From: Limonium bicolor
Lineage: Eukaryota; Streptophyta; Magnoliopsida; Caryophyllales; Plumbaginaceae
Reading direction: 5' to 3'
DNA length: 64,000 bases
Assembly: GCA_023374045.1 (NCBI GenBank)
Contig: CM041779.1
Location: 297,982,167-298,046,166 of the forward strand
In this document: one piece after another, positions 10,079 to 21,258 of the stretch
Position numbering within the stretch: the first letter of the stretch is position 1
Layout: every line of letters starts with the position of its first letter
Made by a program: the position numbers and the translations under genes
Notes under the pieces: model-generated
Databases searched by the model: none
What the model saw: only the letters and a program-made list of their open reading frames with translations
What the model was told of the DNA's origin: nothing

Positions 10079-11336
10079 TTGACTAATGAGAATGACGAGG
10101 CACTTAGGATCAAAATCTCCACAAGGCCAAAAGGCTTTAATTTCCCCGGACATAACTCCTTAGTGAGCCCCGCTGAGCCTTTCAGGAAAAACTCTTTCTT
10201 CAAAAAAAAGAAACTCCACAAGATGCCACCCCACATATACTTACCTACCTTTGCAATAGAGGAAAACAAAATAGCCGGAGCCATGGCCCCTCCCCATCAT
10301 CTTTCACACAAACAACAATTGAAATGGTCAAAGAAATCAATGAGTCAATGCAACTTCAAAGCCAAACACCAAAAAAGAACACCAAAAATGTTCAAGAAGA
10401 TCGATGAGTCAATGCAACTCCAAAGCTGAAAGCCAAATACAAAGCAAAGAATGCTTGAGAAAGTGGACGAGCCAAATGCAATTTCATAAAGGAAATGAGA
10501 AAAAGGTTCAAACCGTGCACCAGAAGAGTCAAGAAGGAGAAATCCAAATCCGAAGGACCAATGATGTCCCGTAGAAATCAATAAAGGATATCAAAACCAG
10601 TCTAATCATTCCACCCATGGCGAAGGTGAAACATATTGCACAAAGCTCCACAATTCTCAAATAAATTCCACAGTCCCGTGTGACATACATCATACCCCTT
10701 AGCAACCCAATAAAGACCTCTGACTCATAAGTCGATGAGCATTAACTGAAAGAACCGGATCTGAAACATGAATCATAAGTTTCATACTTGTTATCAACAT
10801 GTCCCGTCATACCAAAGGGACCATGAGCGAATGAGTGTGACCTTACACCACAAGGTCTTCTGAGTGCGAGTGAATCTCAGTATGAGCACCAAATCATGAA
10901 CAGCCTACCCCACTGCAAGTGAGGAATTAGTAAGGGTTGGAAAGTCCGGAACCTTGAAAAGGAATTCTTAGGAAAATACTGCTCCGGTCATCGAGAGTAT
11001 CATCACACCATTTAGCACACACGACCATACTCACGAGAGATTGACCCATATCCCTCCATGAGAGGAAAGCGATTCACGCATTTCAGTTCAACAGTCACTC
11101 AAGATCGAACCGAAGATGTCTTATACTCGTAAACCTCATAGTAAAAGAGATAGAGCCATACCTTCTCTCCAAAAAAAACTATATATGCATCTTGCATCTC
11201 ATATAGCACTTAGTATTTGCATGCATTATAACCATTTCACCTTCAACATCCAGCTGGTAAGAACTCTACCTAGTCTCGCTGAAAATCGAATTCAGTTGCA
11301 GTTGTTGAAGCATAACTTTAGATCATAAGATGTCAA
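10079..11336 (+). other. Non-coding interior of A, shared with B and G
   Basis: The start (a GAATGACGARGCACYTAGG string, then CGCTGAGCCTTTC) is conserved in B (about 35440-35530, minus) and in G (about 23020-23110, plus). A 116-codon frame here (10079-10429) overlaps a 115-codon frame in B (35184-35531). They align only by switching frames, and G breaks the frame early, so coding is not supported. About 10345-10440 holds a duplication of ATGAGTCAATGCAACT. Confidence 0.55.
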
Positions 11337-12320
11337 CTGGAGCCATCCCAGACCATCATCAAGCTACATCGAACCATCTCATAGCCATCATGGGCTACCC
11401 TCGAGCTACATCAAACCGAACTAAAGCCATCTGGAGCCACACGAAGACAATTCCGGAGCCATCCAGCGTCATGCTCGAGCCTCATCAACACCATATCCAG
11501 AACCAAACTGGAGCCATACGGGAGCCATCTCAAATCTATAACGAAGCCATGTTGTCACCAGGGCCTTGCCTACAGAGATTCGAACTACTTCAGGTCTGAT
11601 CTCAATATGGAATTGAGTACGTAGGCAGCCCGCTCAGGGTGCGACCACCTCACAGGCAAAGGTTCCCCTTTCTTCCTCGCCATCACCACGGAGCCATCCT
11701 GTAGCCTCCCCGGAGCCATCCCTGATCTATCCTGGAGCCATCTCGAGGAATTTGAAGTCTAACTGACCATGCCAAAGCCATTCAACCACAACAAAAAATA
11801 TCTACCACTTCAAAATATTTCAAACACAACACAATCCACCAATCACATCAACCCACTTATTCGACTCAAAATCCAATCCAAATTGAATCCCACCAACCAT
11901 CTCGATAATCTCAAACAAAATCAAAATCCACCAACCATCCCGATAATCTTCACCCAAATCGAATCCCACCAACCATCTCGATAATCTCAATAAAAACTCA
12001 AAATCCACCAACCATCCTGATAATCTTCACTCAAATCGAAACCCACCAACCATCCCAATAATCTTCAATCAAAATCGAAACCCATCAACCATCCCAGAGT
12101 CGTTGCTCACAAGGGAGTCACATATCGAACCGGAGCCATCTGACCGCACCGGAGCCATCCAATCACATCGGAGCCATTTGATCATACTAAAGTCATCCGG
12201 TCATATCAAAGCCATCAGTTTCCAAAGTCACTCCTTCGCAAAAAAAAAACCATCCATTCAAAAACCAATCACAAAATCACGAAAACCAAAAACTCGAGAG
12301 CCGTACCGGAGCCATCTCGA
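11337..12320 (+). repeat. GGAGCCATC-rich 3' UTR block of element A
   Basis: GGAGCCATC and close variants recur many times. In the middle (about 11880-12090) a CCAACCATCYCGATAATCT unit repeats several times. The same 9-mer is the last part of the PPT next to the LTR (13486-13494). In B the equivalent block is at about 33320-34270 as GATGGCTCC. Confidence 0.7.
11585..11646 (+). other. Conserved two-hairpin motif, internal copy (element A)
   Basis: Same layout as 5890-5951, but the inner stem is CTCAAT (11601-11606) with ATTGAG (11612-11617) instead of CTCAAC/GTTGAG, a compensatory C-G to T-A change. The second stem and GGTC/GACC are unchanged while its loop differs (GCTCA). The outer 5' arm is decayed to CTACTTC. 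Confidence 0.75.
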
Positions 12321-12555
12321 ACTCTGGAGCCAAGAGTCCTACCAAATCCCGAAACCATAGAGCACATCAGGCCGAGACCACCAAAAACAAAACTAAAACA
12401 AAAGTTCCACACTGACAAAGTCAAAGACGACATCATCAGACAACATTCGACTATCACATCCCTCCCGAAAACAACCGAAAAGCATCCAGTCCCGAACCAA
12501 TCCACAATCGAAAGCATCCTTCAATCAACCACTCAAAACAACGAGTTTCATACAT

Positions 12556-13340
12556 TTCGAAGATGCATTCTAGGCCCGTCATAAGTCCTAGGGCTAGACA
12601 CCGAGTTCTAGTTGAGGCCCGTCATTAGTCCTCATGCATAACCCATATACCGATTGTATTCTAGGCCCGTCATTAGTCCTAGAGCTAGACACCGAGATCT
12701 AGTTGAGGCCCGTCATTAGTCCCCATACATTTCGAAGATGCATTCTAGGCCCGTCATAAGTCTTAGAGCTAGACACCGAGATCTAGTTGAGGCCCGTCAT
12801 TAGTCCTCATGCATAACCCATATACCGATTGTATTCTAGGCCCATCATAAGTCCTAGAGCTAGACACCGAGATCTAGTTGGGGCCCGTCATTAGTCCTCA
12901 TACATTTCGAAGATGCATTCTAGGCCCGTCATAAGTCCTAGAGCTAGACACCGAGATCTAGTTGAGGCCCGTCATTAGTCCTCATGCATAACCCATATAC
13001 CGATTGTATTCTAGGCCCGTCATTAGTCCTAGAGCTAGACACCGAGTTCTAGTTGAGGCCCGTCATTAGTCCTCATACATTTCGAAGATGCATTCTAGGC
13101 CCGTCATAAGTCCTAGAGCTAGACATCAAGAGGTCTAGTTGAGGCCCGTCATTAGCCCTCATGCATAACCCATATACCGATTGTATTCTAGGCCCGTCAT
13201 TAGTCCTAGAGCTAGACACCGAGTTCTAGTTGAGGCCCGTCATTAGTCCTTATGCATAGGTTGTTTGATCGTATTCTAGGCCCGTCATTAGTCCTAGAGC
13301 TAGACACCGAGATCTAGTTGAGGCCCGTCATTAGTCCTCA
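12556..13340 (+). repeat. 175-bp tandem array in the 3' UTR of A
   Basis: TTCGAAGATGCATTC recurs at 12556, 12731, 12906 and 13081, an exact 175-bp period. Each unit is two related halves of about 87 bp built on AGGCCCGTCATWAGTCCTAG and CTAGTTGAGGCCCGTCATTAG. After the fourth unit the array degrades. Short sequence at 12321-12555 before it shows nothing notable. Confidence 0.85.
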
Positions 13341-13418
13341 TACCATCAATCACCGCAATTTGGGGCCCGTCATAAGTCCCCGTGCACCCGCACCCATTAG
13401 AACAAATCATAAACCGCA

Positions 13419-13516
13419 GTGAGAATTTTTGGCGTCCCGTCAACCTTGATCCAATTCTGCAAGGCCTTGCAGAATTGAATCAAGGGGAGCCATCTGTAGA
13501 CACCAAAAATTCTCAC
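13419..13516 (+). other. Long hairpin spanning the PPT/3' LTR junction of A
   Basis: Outer arms are 13419-13436 (GTGAGAATTTTTGGCGTC) and 13499-13516, the LTR tip GACACCAAAAATTCTCAC, with one mismatch that becomes G.U in RNA. Inner arms 13444-13464 and 13465-13485 form a 42-bp palindrome with one mismatch. The end of the PPT and the first LTR bases fall in the internal loop between the two stems. Confidence 0.8.
13481..13494 (+). promoter_or_regulatory. Polypurine tract of element A
   Basis: CAAGGGGAGCCATC abuts TGTAGACACC at 13495. The identical 14-mer abuts the 3' LTR of B. It is partly pyrimidine at its 3' end, so the purine primer core is AAGGGGAG. Confidence 0.8.
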
Positions 13517-16500
13517 CCCATAAAGCAAATTCTGAAATAATAAATAAAATAAGAAGGGTCGTCGCCTTTCTTTGTCAAAATGTATTAACGTGCGTGCCAA
13601 AACGAAACCATCGTTTAGTCTTTTCCAAAGCATTTCATAAAAACACGATTTTGCTAAAACAAATTTTCAAACGACAATACGGTTTTAGACTCATCACGTT
13701 TTGAATCTTATTTTTAATTGTATCCCATAATTTCATCTCACTATATTATTGTTCTCATTTTATTGTATACTTTCCTTCTGAAACGGTAGCATTTTTTGGA
13801 AGAGTTATCCCGGTCTGGGCTAAAACTCTAGTATTGTTTCTTTCGTGAAGATACTGATTTCCGACTCAGCATAGCCGGTTAACATGTTCTTCATGTAACT
13901 CGATGGTCCCGGGTTCGACTCTGAATGGAGGCGTTTTTTTTATTTCTCGTCTAGCTCGCAATAGGCCTTTTGTCTTATGGTCTGCTGTGGTAAACTGAAG
14001 CTCATTACAGCTCAGTCGGTCAAGGTGTGCGGGTAGAGGGTCGGAGATACCGGGTTCGAACTTACATACCCGCATTTTTTTATATATGCTCGTTTTTTTT
14101 TCTAGTTAGGCGAACCAAATATGGCCCAGCTGTGCTTCTGGGTCCTTTTTTTATCAATATGCCCAAATAAAACCCATTTCCTTTATCACCCCATACAATC
14201 ATCAGACTTTCCAAACCCTAACCTCTACTTATAAAAGAACAAAGACATAAACCCTATTTTTTAGTGAACAGTGGCCGCAACCCCAGCCCTCTCTTTCCAT
14301 GACGGTCATCTTCATTCTCGATCGCCACCATATACAAACAGAGCCAACTTCAAAAAAAAATCTGAAGGGGAAAGCTAACCCTTACCTATCATCCTCCCTC
14401 AATCGGCTGCACCTCACTCTTCTCATTCTCCACTGTTCAGCCTTCTTCTTCAACGAAATCTCCAGGGGCCTCCATCTTGATTCCAATATCTCGGTTGTTC
14501 CTCCATCTCCTTCTCCCGGAATTGATTTTCTTCATTTCCGTCTACATCCTTCGACTGGAAATTTCAGACGTCAATCTTCACCATCCTTAGTCTCTCTCTG
14601 AACAAATCCTTAACTCCCTGCTCAAGGTCATTTTCCTCGTTCGATCAACTTCAATGAAGATCGTCGTCTTCCGGTTGTTTGGCGTTCGTTCATGTTATCC
14701 CCGAGCCTCGGCTCTCTTCTCTTCCGGTCCAAAACGATGATGTTAACCAGTAAGCGTGGATTTCGAGTTACTGAAGCGAACGCTTTAACAACCCGCTTCA
14801 ATTTTGGAACCCTGTCCAACCGTTGCTCCTTATCTGGAACGAATCCACCGCCTGGAGTCCATGATTATTAGCTAAGTTTTCGTTTGTTCAGTTTTTCTTT
14901 AAAGCGTCATCTACTTCCTTATTTCTGTTCGCTTTCAAATTCAGGCTTCCCCAAGCTCTATACTGATCTGAGTCATCTTCGAGTATCTGATTCATGTTTT
15001 GCTCGCTTTTACCCCAGGTTTTCAGTTGATTTCCTTGTCCAGAATGCCCCTCGGTCATGCGGTTCGGATGAGCTACCGGTCGCCACCATCCTTCATAATT
15101 TTCACTCAAAACATCGGAATCACAAGTAACCGAGCTTCCAATTACCGGGATTATCTAATATCGGTCCATAACAACAAAGCATATTTGGTGCTTGGCTTTG
15201 GTTTCCTAAGTTTCAATTCGAGTTTATGTTAATTGATCCTCTCTTAGTTTTCTGAAACTTCTATGTCGTGCATGTTTTTATTTGGTCTCTGTATTGTGTT
15301 TCTTGACTGAGGTAGCAATAGTCTTATGATCTGGAGGATAGTTCGTGTGGGCTTCTCCGATTCGAGCTTGATGACTGTGTGCGTGAATATTGAGTTTGGC
15401 TTCGTTTTCTGGGTTAGAAAATCTTAGTTGGGGTCTCGCATGTTTATAACTGTGTTGATATATATACATTTCTTTTTAGCTTTGTTGTCGTATTGCTTAC
15501 AATGCTATTTAGCTTTAAATACGGTGTTCATTGTGTCATTATTTATTCGACTTCATACCGATATCAATTGGATTATGATGTGTGTTATTGCTTGGTAATG
15601 GACCTATCTGATGTAACCGAGCTTGTGTAACTCGAACCTGGGTATTCGGTCCAAAACCGTTCACGTTGGGCCTCTTATCTCATTCGGTTCATTTGATTTT
15701 GTCTACTACCGTGCGTGATGTAATTTATTCTGTTTTGGTATATACTGATTGGGCTCTGGGCCCCTTGTTTAATTCATCAGGTTTTATCACATGCTACTGT
15801 TCTTTTATGGGCTTTCGTTTTTTTAGGTCCATTAACCTTTTATTTTGATTGACTAGTTTGCATTTAAGCCATAGTTATTATCCTTTTAGGACCAAGCCCT
15901 AGGATAGTGGGTGAGCCCTTGCCGATGGTGAGCCATGGTCCCACCTAGCAAAGGGTGATCCCTAAACCCAAACCACATCTTACTATAATAACATGTATTA
16001 ATAAAACACTTCCTCGAAATTCATCTCAATTTGATTTATTGTTTCTTCCCAAATTTTCCAAAGCCCATCAGACCCAAAAATCAAAAGCTCAAAACAACTC
16101 AAAAAGGCCCAATTTTCCCAATCTCAAAATCAGGCCCACAAGCCCACAATCGGCCCAAAACCAACTCGACCCACAACCAATCTTGGCCTACAGCCAATTT
16201 TGGCCCAAACCAAACCTTGCCCAAAACTCATTAGCCCAAGGCTCAATTCGGCCCATCAAGCCTTATGTGGCCCATCATGCCCGATTCAGCCCAAACCTAC
16301 AATCAGCCCAAAGCCTGGCCCAAATTTGGCCCAAGCCCAAGCCATTCAGCCCAATAAGCCCATGGGGCCCAATCCATGTGTAGCCCAAGCCCACAACTGA
16401 CCCAAAACCCAAACCGGTCCAATACCCAGTCTAGCCCAATACCCAATCAAACCTAATACCCAGTCAAGCCCACAAAAATCAAACCAAATTTTGATCAACC

Positions 16501-16525
16501 TGAACATTGACCAATCCTTCTTTGA
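13495..16525 (+). repeat. 3' LTR of element A, truncated
   Basis: It matches 1267-4301 almost base for base, then stops inside the TTGACC block, where a gag remnant of another element begins. It keeps TATAAAAG at 14230-14237 and the two tRNA-like units (13861-14075). About 2.4 kb of LTR, including the two-hairpin motif and the conserved end, is missing. Confidence 0.9.
14230..14237 (+). promoter_or_regulatory. TATA box in the 3' LTR of A
   Basis: TATAAAAG sits upstream of a CT-rich leader containing AAACCCTA, typical of plant transcription starts. The 5' LTR has lost two bases here. Confidence 0.5.
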
Positions 16526-16786
16526 AGAACCAGATTGGACTGTTGGAGCAGTAGAATTACCTCGACAGAAATTCCATCAAAGGAAGATTACAGACATCGG
16601 TCTGCCGTTTAGCTAAGCACTAAAAAGGCTTCAGGAGCAAAACATGCTACAACCTCTCACACCCCGGCCTAGGGACCCTCAAAAGGGAAGGAATCTAAAT
16701 CAATTCTGTCATTCCACCAGTTGCCCGGCCACGGCACCGACCATTGCAAAGTCTTGAAGCATAAGATCCAGGATCTGATTGACTAG
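16524..16786 (+). pseudogene. gag: Gag C-terminal remnant, Ogre/Tat type (element C)
   Basis: Read from 16524, the frame gives FHQRKITDIGLPF, then an in-frame TAA at 16614, then ALKRLQEQN..PLTPRP, then QFC. A one-base shift near 16710 leads into FHQLPGHGTDHC and KVLKHKIQDLID, ending at TAG (16784-16786). The order 'TDIG..L, PL.PRP, C..H...GH.T..C, LK..IQDLID' is characteristic of the end of Tat/Ogre-lineage Gag, including its single zinc knuckle. Gag binds and packages element RNA. Here only about 88 codons remain, with a stop and a frameshift, so it is a fossil. The 5' part is lost at the junction with the truncated LTR of A, and no pol follows. The family call is from recognised motifs, not from a search. 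Confidence 0.75.
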
Positions 16787-17394
16787 GGGCTCCAATTCTA
16801 AGAATGTGGTAGAGTGCGCAGAGCACGTGTGCCCAAGCATCATTAGAAAATGTTGTTTTTTTAGTGTTTTTCTCATTAAATGCATTTCTTTTCTTGATTA
16901 GTCGTCTTTCAACTTTTGTAGTAGTTAGTTTCCTTGATCATTTTCGGTAGTTTTCCTGAGTGTGTAATTTCCAACATTATTACATTCTTATAATTTTTGT
17001 GCAAAGCATTATTCATTAATTCGAAAAAACTAAAAAAAAAGCACTCACGTCTTTCAAGGATCATGAAGTAATCATTTTCTGACTATGGAACAACTTGTCT
17101 CTTGTTTCTAAAAATTTGAACATACCTAACCAAACACCATAACTCACCCCAGAATACCCAAACAACCCACAAAGAGGTTCACATCTATCAAATTTGTTGT
17201 CACAAACCCCAAATCAATACTAGGGGCAATCTGAGTTTGGAATCGCCGTCTTCAAATCTTTCGGTTAAGCGTGTGAACAAGTCTTTGAGTGGTAATTCAC
17301 AAGAGCGTCTTGAGCAGAAAAACCATGAGTGAACGAACGTGTCATTTTGACACAACTCCAGAGAGGTCGCATTAAAAGATGAGGTAAACAGCAT
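16787..17394 (+). other. 3' UTR remnant of element C
   Basis: AT-rich and non-coding, between the gag remnant and the LTR of C. A GTGTCA-TTT-TGACAC hairpin lies near 17340. The LTR is preceded by AAAAGATGAGGTAAACAGCAT, a poorer PPT than in A and B. No inverted copy of the LTR tip is seen here, unlike in A, B and G. Confidence 0.5.
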
Positions 17395-20300
17395 TGTAGA
17401 CACCAAAAATTCTCACCCCATAAAAACAAAAAATGAGACAAATGAATAAAATAAGAGGGTCGTCACCTTTCTGTTTGAAACTTATTCATGTACATACCAA
17501 AGCGAAAGCGTCATGTTATGACAATTTTTTTTTAAAAAAAAAAATCATTTTTCAAAGCATTTGTTTTTAAACACGTTCTTGTTCGTTACTTACTTATTTA
17601 CCATTTCATTTTCGATTTATTTCGTGATAAAAGATTCTGTTTATTCGCTAATTCATTCGCCTGTTCGTTTTTATTTTGGTTACTAGTTTATTGTATCTCA
17701 TTTTGTTTCATTGATATTTTTACTTGTAATTTCTTCATTAGTACTTGTTTTTATTTTCGTCTTTATCGTTATTATTTTTAGATTTATTTTCATCCTTTTT
17801 CTGTACATTCTCACTATTATATTCCGTACTAGCATATTTCGTTTGTCGCTAATTCGACTGAACTCCGTCTCATCTCATTTTATCTTGCTACTGCTATTTC
17901 TATCTTATTTACTGCTATTCATACATATATAATTTAGTTTCCATTTTAGGTCATTCAATTGTATTTTCTTTCCATCACATTAGTACTATACTATTTCATC
18001 ATTTCATGTACTTGTTTTGTTTATTTTTATTATGTTTTGTGTTTTATTATTTACATTCCATAATTTCATGAATCGCAGGAAGAAAAAATTCATTTATTGG
18101 ATTAAACTCTTTCGTTTTACTGTATATTTCCATTTAGTACAATAGCGTTTTTTTTAGAGACGTCTTCCACTTCGAGTTCAAACTTTAGTTTTATTTCTTG
18201 TGTGTCCACCATACCTGAGTTGGATCACATGCCAACCCACTTCACTAGTCCATATCAGAATAAAGCCCATATCCACCTCTTTAAAACCCTAATGTGCTGC
18301 ATGTCTATCTACCCCACTCCCTACTTTATAAAATAACATCACAAAACCCTACTGTAGCAATCTTAACAGTAGCCGTCATCTTCAGCCTTCGATCTCGATC
18401 ATTCATCTACCAACAAACAACTCCCTCATCTCTACCTCCCACCTTCACCTTCATTCCGCGATTCTCCTTCCCAAAAAACTAGACCTATCTGCCTCTAATT
18501 GTTTCCTCGGTCCACTACACTGATCGCCTTCGACCTCTCTCCTGGCACCTCCGGCATACCATTTCTTGTTCAATCAGAGGCAGGACAAAGGGAAATCAAC
18601 CGACAAACAAGATGCAAACTACACCAGTCATTCCCCTTTCTTGCCTCTTCTTCCCCCGCCATTCGAAAATCCCAACCAATCGACTTCCTCTTCTGTCGGA
18701 CATCACACATTTCTCCTCCTTCGCTCATCTTCAACATCAATCATCACCACCGACAACAATTTTGCAAGGCGAACAAGAGACGCCCCAGTTCTGCGTTTCA
18801 GTCTTTCATCACCGACGATAATTCTTGCAACCCAACTGGTGAACGAGCAACATCTGCTCTACTTTCCTCATTCTCTTCACCGACGTTGACGAACAACAAC
18901 ATACATGCCCCATCCATTCCTCCTGGCTTTCTCACTCGACATTCCTTCCTTGATATCTAAAAAAAAATGAAGCAAGATCTAGAAGAAGAGCCGCCACTTG
19001 CCTGCAAACTTTTCCCGTGAGCGCTCAAGAAGTGGAGGATTCGATGAACATCGGTCATGATATGTCCCCATGGCTTCACGGAGTTGCACAAACATAAGGA
19101 GAAATTTGTCCTCCTCTGTTCAGAAATCTCTATCATCCTTCTCCCGTGTTGATATTCTCCCACCGACAACAAATTTCACGATTCTTCAACATGATATCCT
19201 ATTCCGGACCAACCAGAGGCGATTAATGCCCATTCCTGAAAGATATCGCAACGGGCATCTCTAATTTCTTCTTCTTTTTATTGCAGGAACTTTCATCTTC
19301 TCTCGACCAAATCCATGGGTTTCGAGGAAAGGAAGGTTGAAGGCCAGGAGAACCCGGTGGAAGCGATCGGGCTTCTAGGTAGTGATTCTGGCTGAGCTTA
19401 CAAAGTTCTTGATCAATGTTGGTGTCTGCCAAATGCTTGCGAAAATTTTCGAAGAAGGATCGATGAGGGTTCAGTCTAGTGTGTCGTGAGCTGGGTAAGG
19501 GTTCCTTTCATTCACTGTATGGTAATCGGTTTCACTCCCTTAGCATAAGTGCAAAACGATCAAACTGGGATTGGCTTGACTTGACTTGGCTCTAAACCTC
19601 CGTATTTGGTTGATTTACGCGAGACCTTGAAATGAGAATTGTTGACCCGTAAGCTGATGTTTTATTCCTGATTGATATTGCTTGATTAACTCTTTCTTAC
19701 TGAATAATAATGTTGAGTGCAAAACAGACGTTGGGTGCAACGTGACTATTACTTGTTAATGACGTGTTATTAGCCTCTTGTACTGACCGATTTCTGGATT
19801 TATTTATTTTTTTAACTGATTTGGAAAATCCGTGTTTGGTTTGTTCACTGGTGCGGGGAATTCGGAGTAGAAAAGCTCTAAGACGTTACTACTGTTCAGA
19901 TCAGAACTTTAGATCTCTAAACTTTGGTGTTTTCCTTGTTTATCCAGCCTCTTTAAAGTTCAAGATGCATGTAAGTGAGTAATTCTGACTGTGATAATTA
20001 AATTCCAAGGCTTCACCCTCTTCGGCCTTTGGGAAATGGTCTCAACAACCTAAAAGGAACTAGCTGATCACACGCCATCAATGCTAATTCTAGCAGTTTG
20101 GATTTCATCTTTATGGCTGTTTGCTTTCATACGTTTCTCATACCTTGTTTTATGCTTTGACCGAGGTACACACGAAATTTGATGAGGATTGGGTAAAACA
20201 GAGCTTTGAATTGGTCTCACAAGCGACAGACAGTGTTGATAGACCTTGGATTTGATATGCACTCACGGGTTTGGCAACTCCACGACAATGAAACTTGAGA

Positions 20301-21011
20301 AGGACTTGTTGGACTTAGAGTCTACCCCAGAGCTTTTGCTAATGAACCGTGTTGTTGGTTTTGGGGCTTGCTAAGATGGGACTAAGAACGCTTGACTCCG
20401 GATACCATTGAGATTTCTTTTTTTTCCAATATTCAATTGAATGATGAACCGGGGGCAGGCCACCCCGTTGGTTAGCTCTCTATCATATATAACTCCTCTT
20501 GATTACAATCAACAATATGTTTTTATTTTCTGCACTATTGTTTGCCTCTTGTACATAAATTCGGTTTGTATGTTGACTTTAGCATGGTTCTAATTCAATC
20601 TTAACTTGAGACCAACCTGCTTAGCTGCTAAATCTTGTTTCATTTTGCTACTCCCATTGATATTTTGACATATCTTGCGTATTTTGTTATGTCTATTATA
20701 CTTGGTCTCTCTTCTGTTTTTATCGCTTTCGCTTCAATTGTTTGATCGATCTCACAGGCAGCCCTAGATAGCCCATAGGTCACCCCCTTTGTAGAAAAGC
20801 CTTAGGTTTGGGGTATCCTCAATGCATACGGGTCCTAGACACGGTCCATATGAGGAATACCCGTTTTCCTCAAAACTTTTCAAATCATCCCTTAATGTCA
20901 GAATAAAATGCACAATCAACATTCCAATTCTAATAAAAAAAATCATCAAATTTCATTTCAAAAATCAGTCAATTTCAAAATGTAAACATCAATTCACTTC
21001 AAATGCTAAAT

Positions 21012-21140
21012 AAAGCCCAATTCGAGGCCCATTCCAAAGCCCAATTCGAGGCCCATTCCAAAGCCCAATTCGAGGCCCATTTCACAACCCAATTCGAGGC
21101 CCATTCCAAAGCCCAATTCGAGGCCCATTCCAAAGCCCAA
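21012..21140 (+). repeat. 24-bp GGCCCA tandem repeat in LTR C
   Basis: AAAGCCCAATTCGAGG recurs every 24 bp from 21012 for about five copies, one of them variant (ACAACCC). Diverged longer copies continue to about 21240. Confidence 0.8.
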
Positions 21141-21258
21141 CTAAGGCCTAATTCGGCTCAATTCAACCCAAAAGCCCAACTAAGGCCTAATTCGACCCAA
21201 TTCAACCCAAAAGCCCAACGAAGGCCCAATCCGGTCCAAACCTAATCAAGGCCCAATC

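Larger units (their letters stand above)
1267..16525 (+). mobile_element. Element A: non-autonomous Ogre/Tat-like LTR retrotransposon, 3' LTR truncated
   Basis: The sequence shows a 5' LTR (1267-6689), a PBS three bases later, a 6.8 kb interior, a PPT abutting the 3' LTR at 13495, and a 3' LTR matching the 5' LTR for about 3.0 kb before it stops at 16525. LTRs above 5 kb and a PBS complementary to a tRNA-Arg 3' end are known traits of the Ogre/Tat lineage of Ty3/gypsy. The interior has no gag, protease, reverse transcriptase or integrase, so any movement would need proteins from a relative. The five bases before the element are CAACT. No matching duplication can be tested because the right end is lost. 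LTR substitutions are few (about ten in 3 kb by eye), suggesting a recent insertion. Confidence 0.85.

Noticed and set aside
10079..10429. A 116-codon frame in A with a similar-length frame in B (35184-35531, minus), which looked like a conserved small protein
   Set aside because: The two align only by changing frame at the start and in the middle, and the homologous G region (23020 onward) does not keep it open. Shared nucleotide ancestry explains it.
18499..18960. A 153-codon S/T-rich frame in LTR C
   Set aside because: CT-rich leader sequence, with overlapping frames of similar length and no conserved motif or counterpart in A or B.
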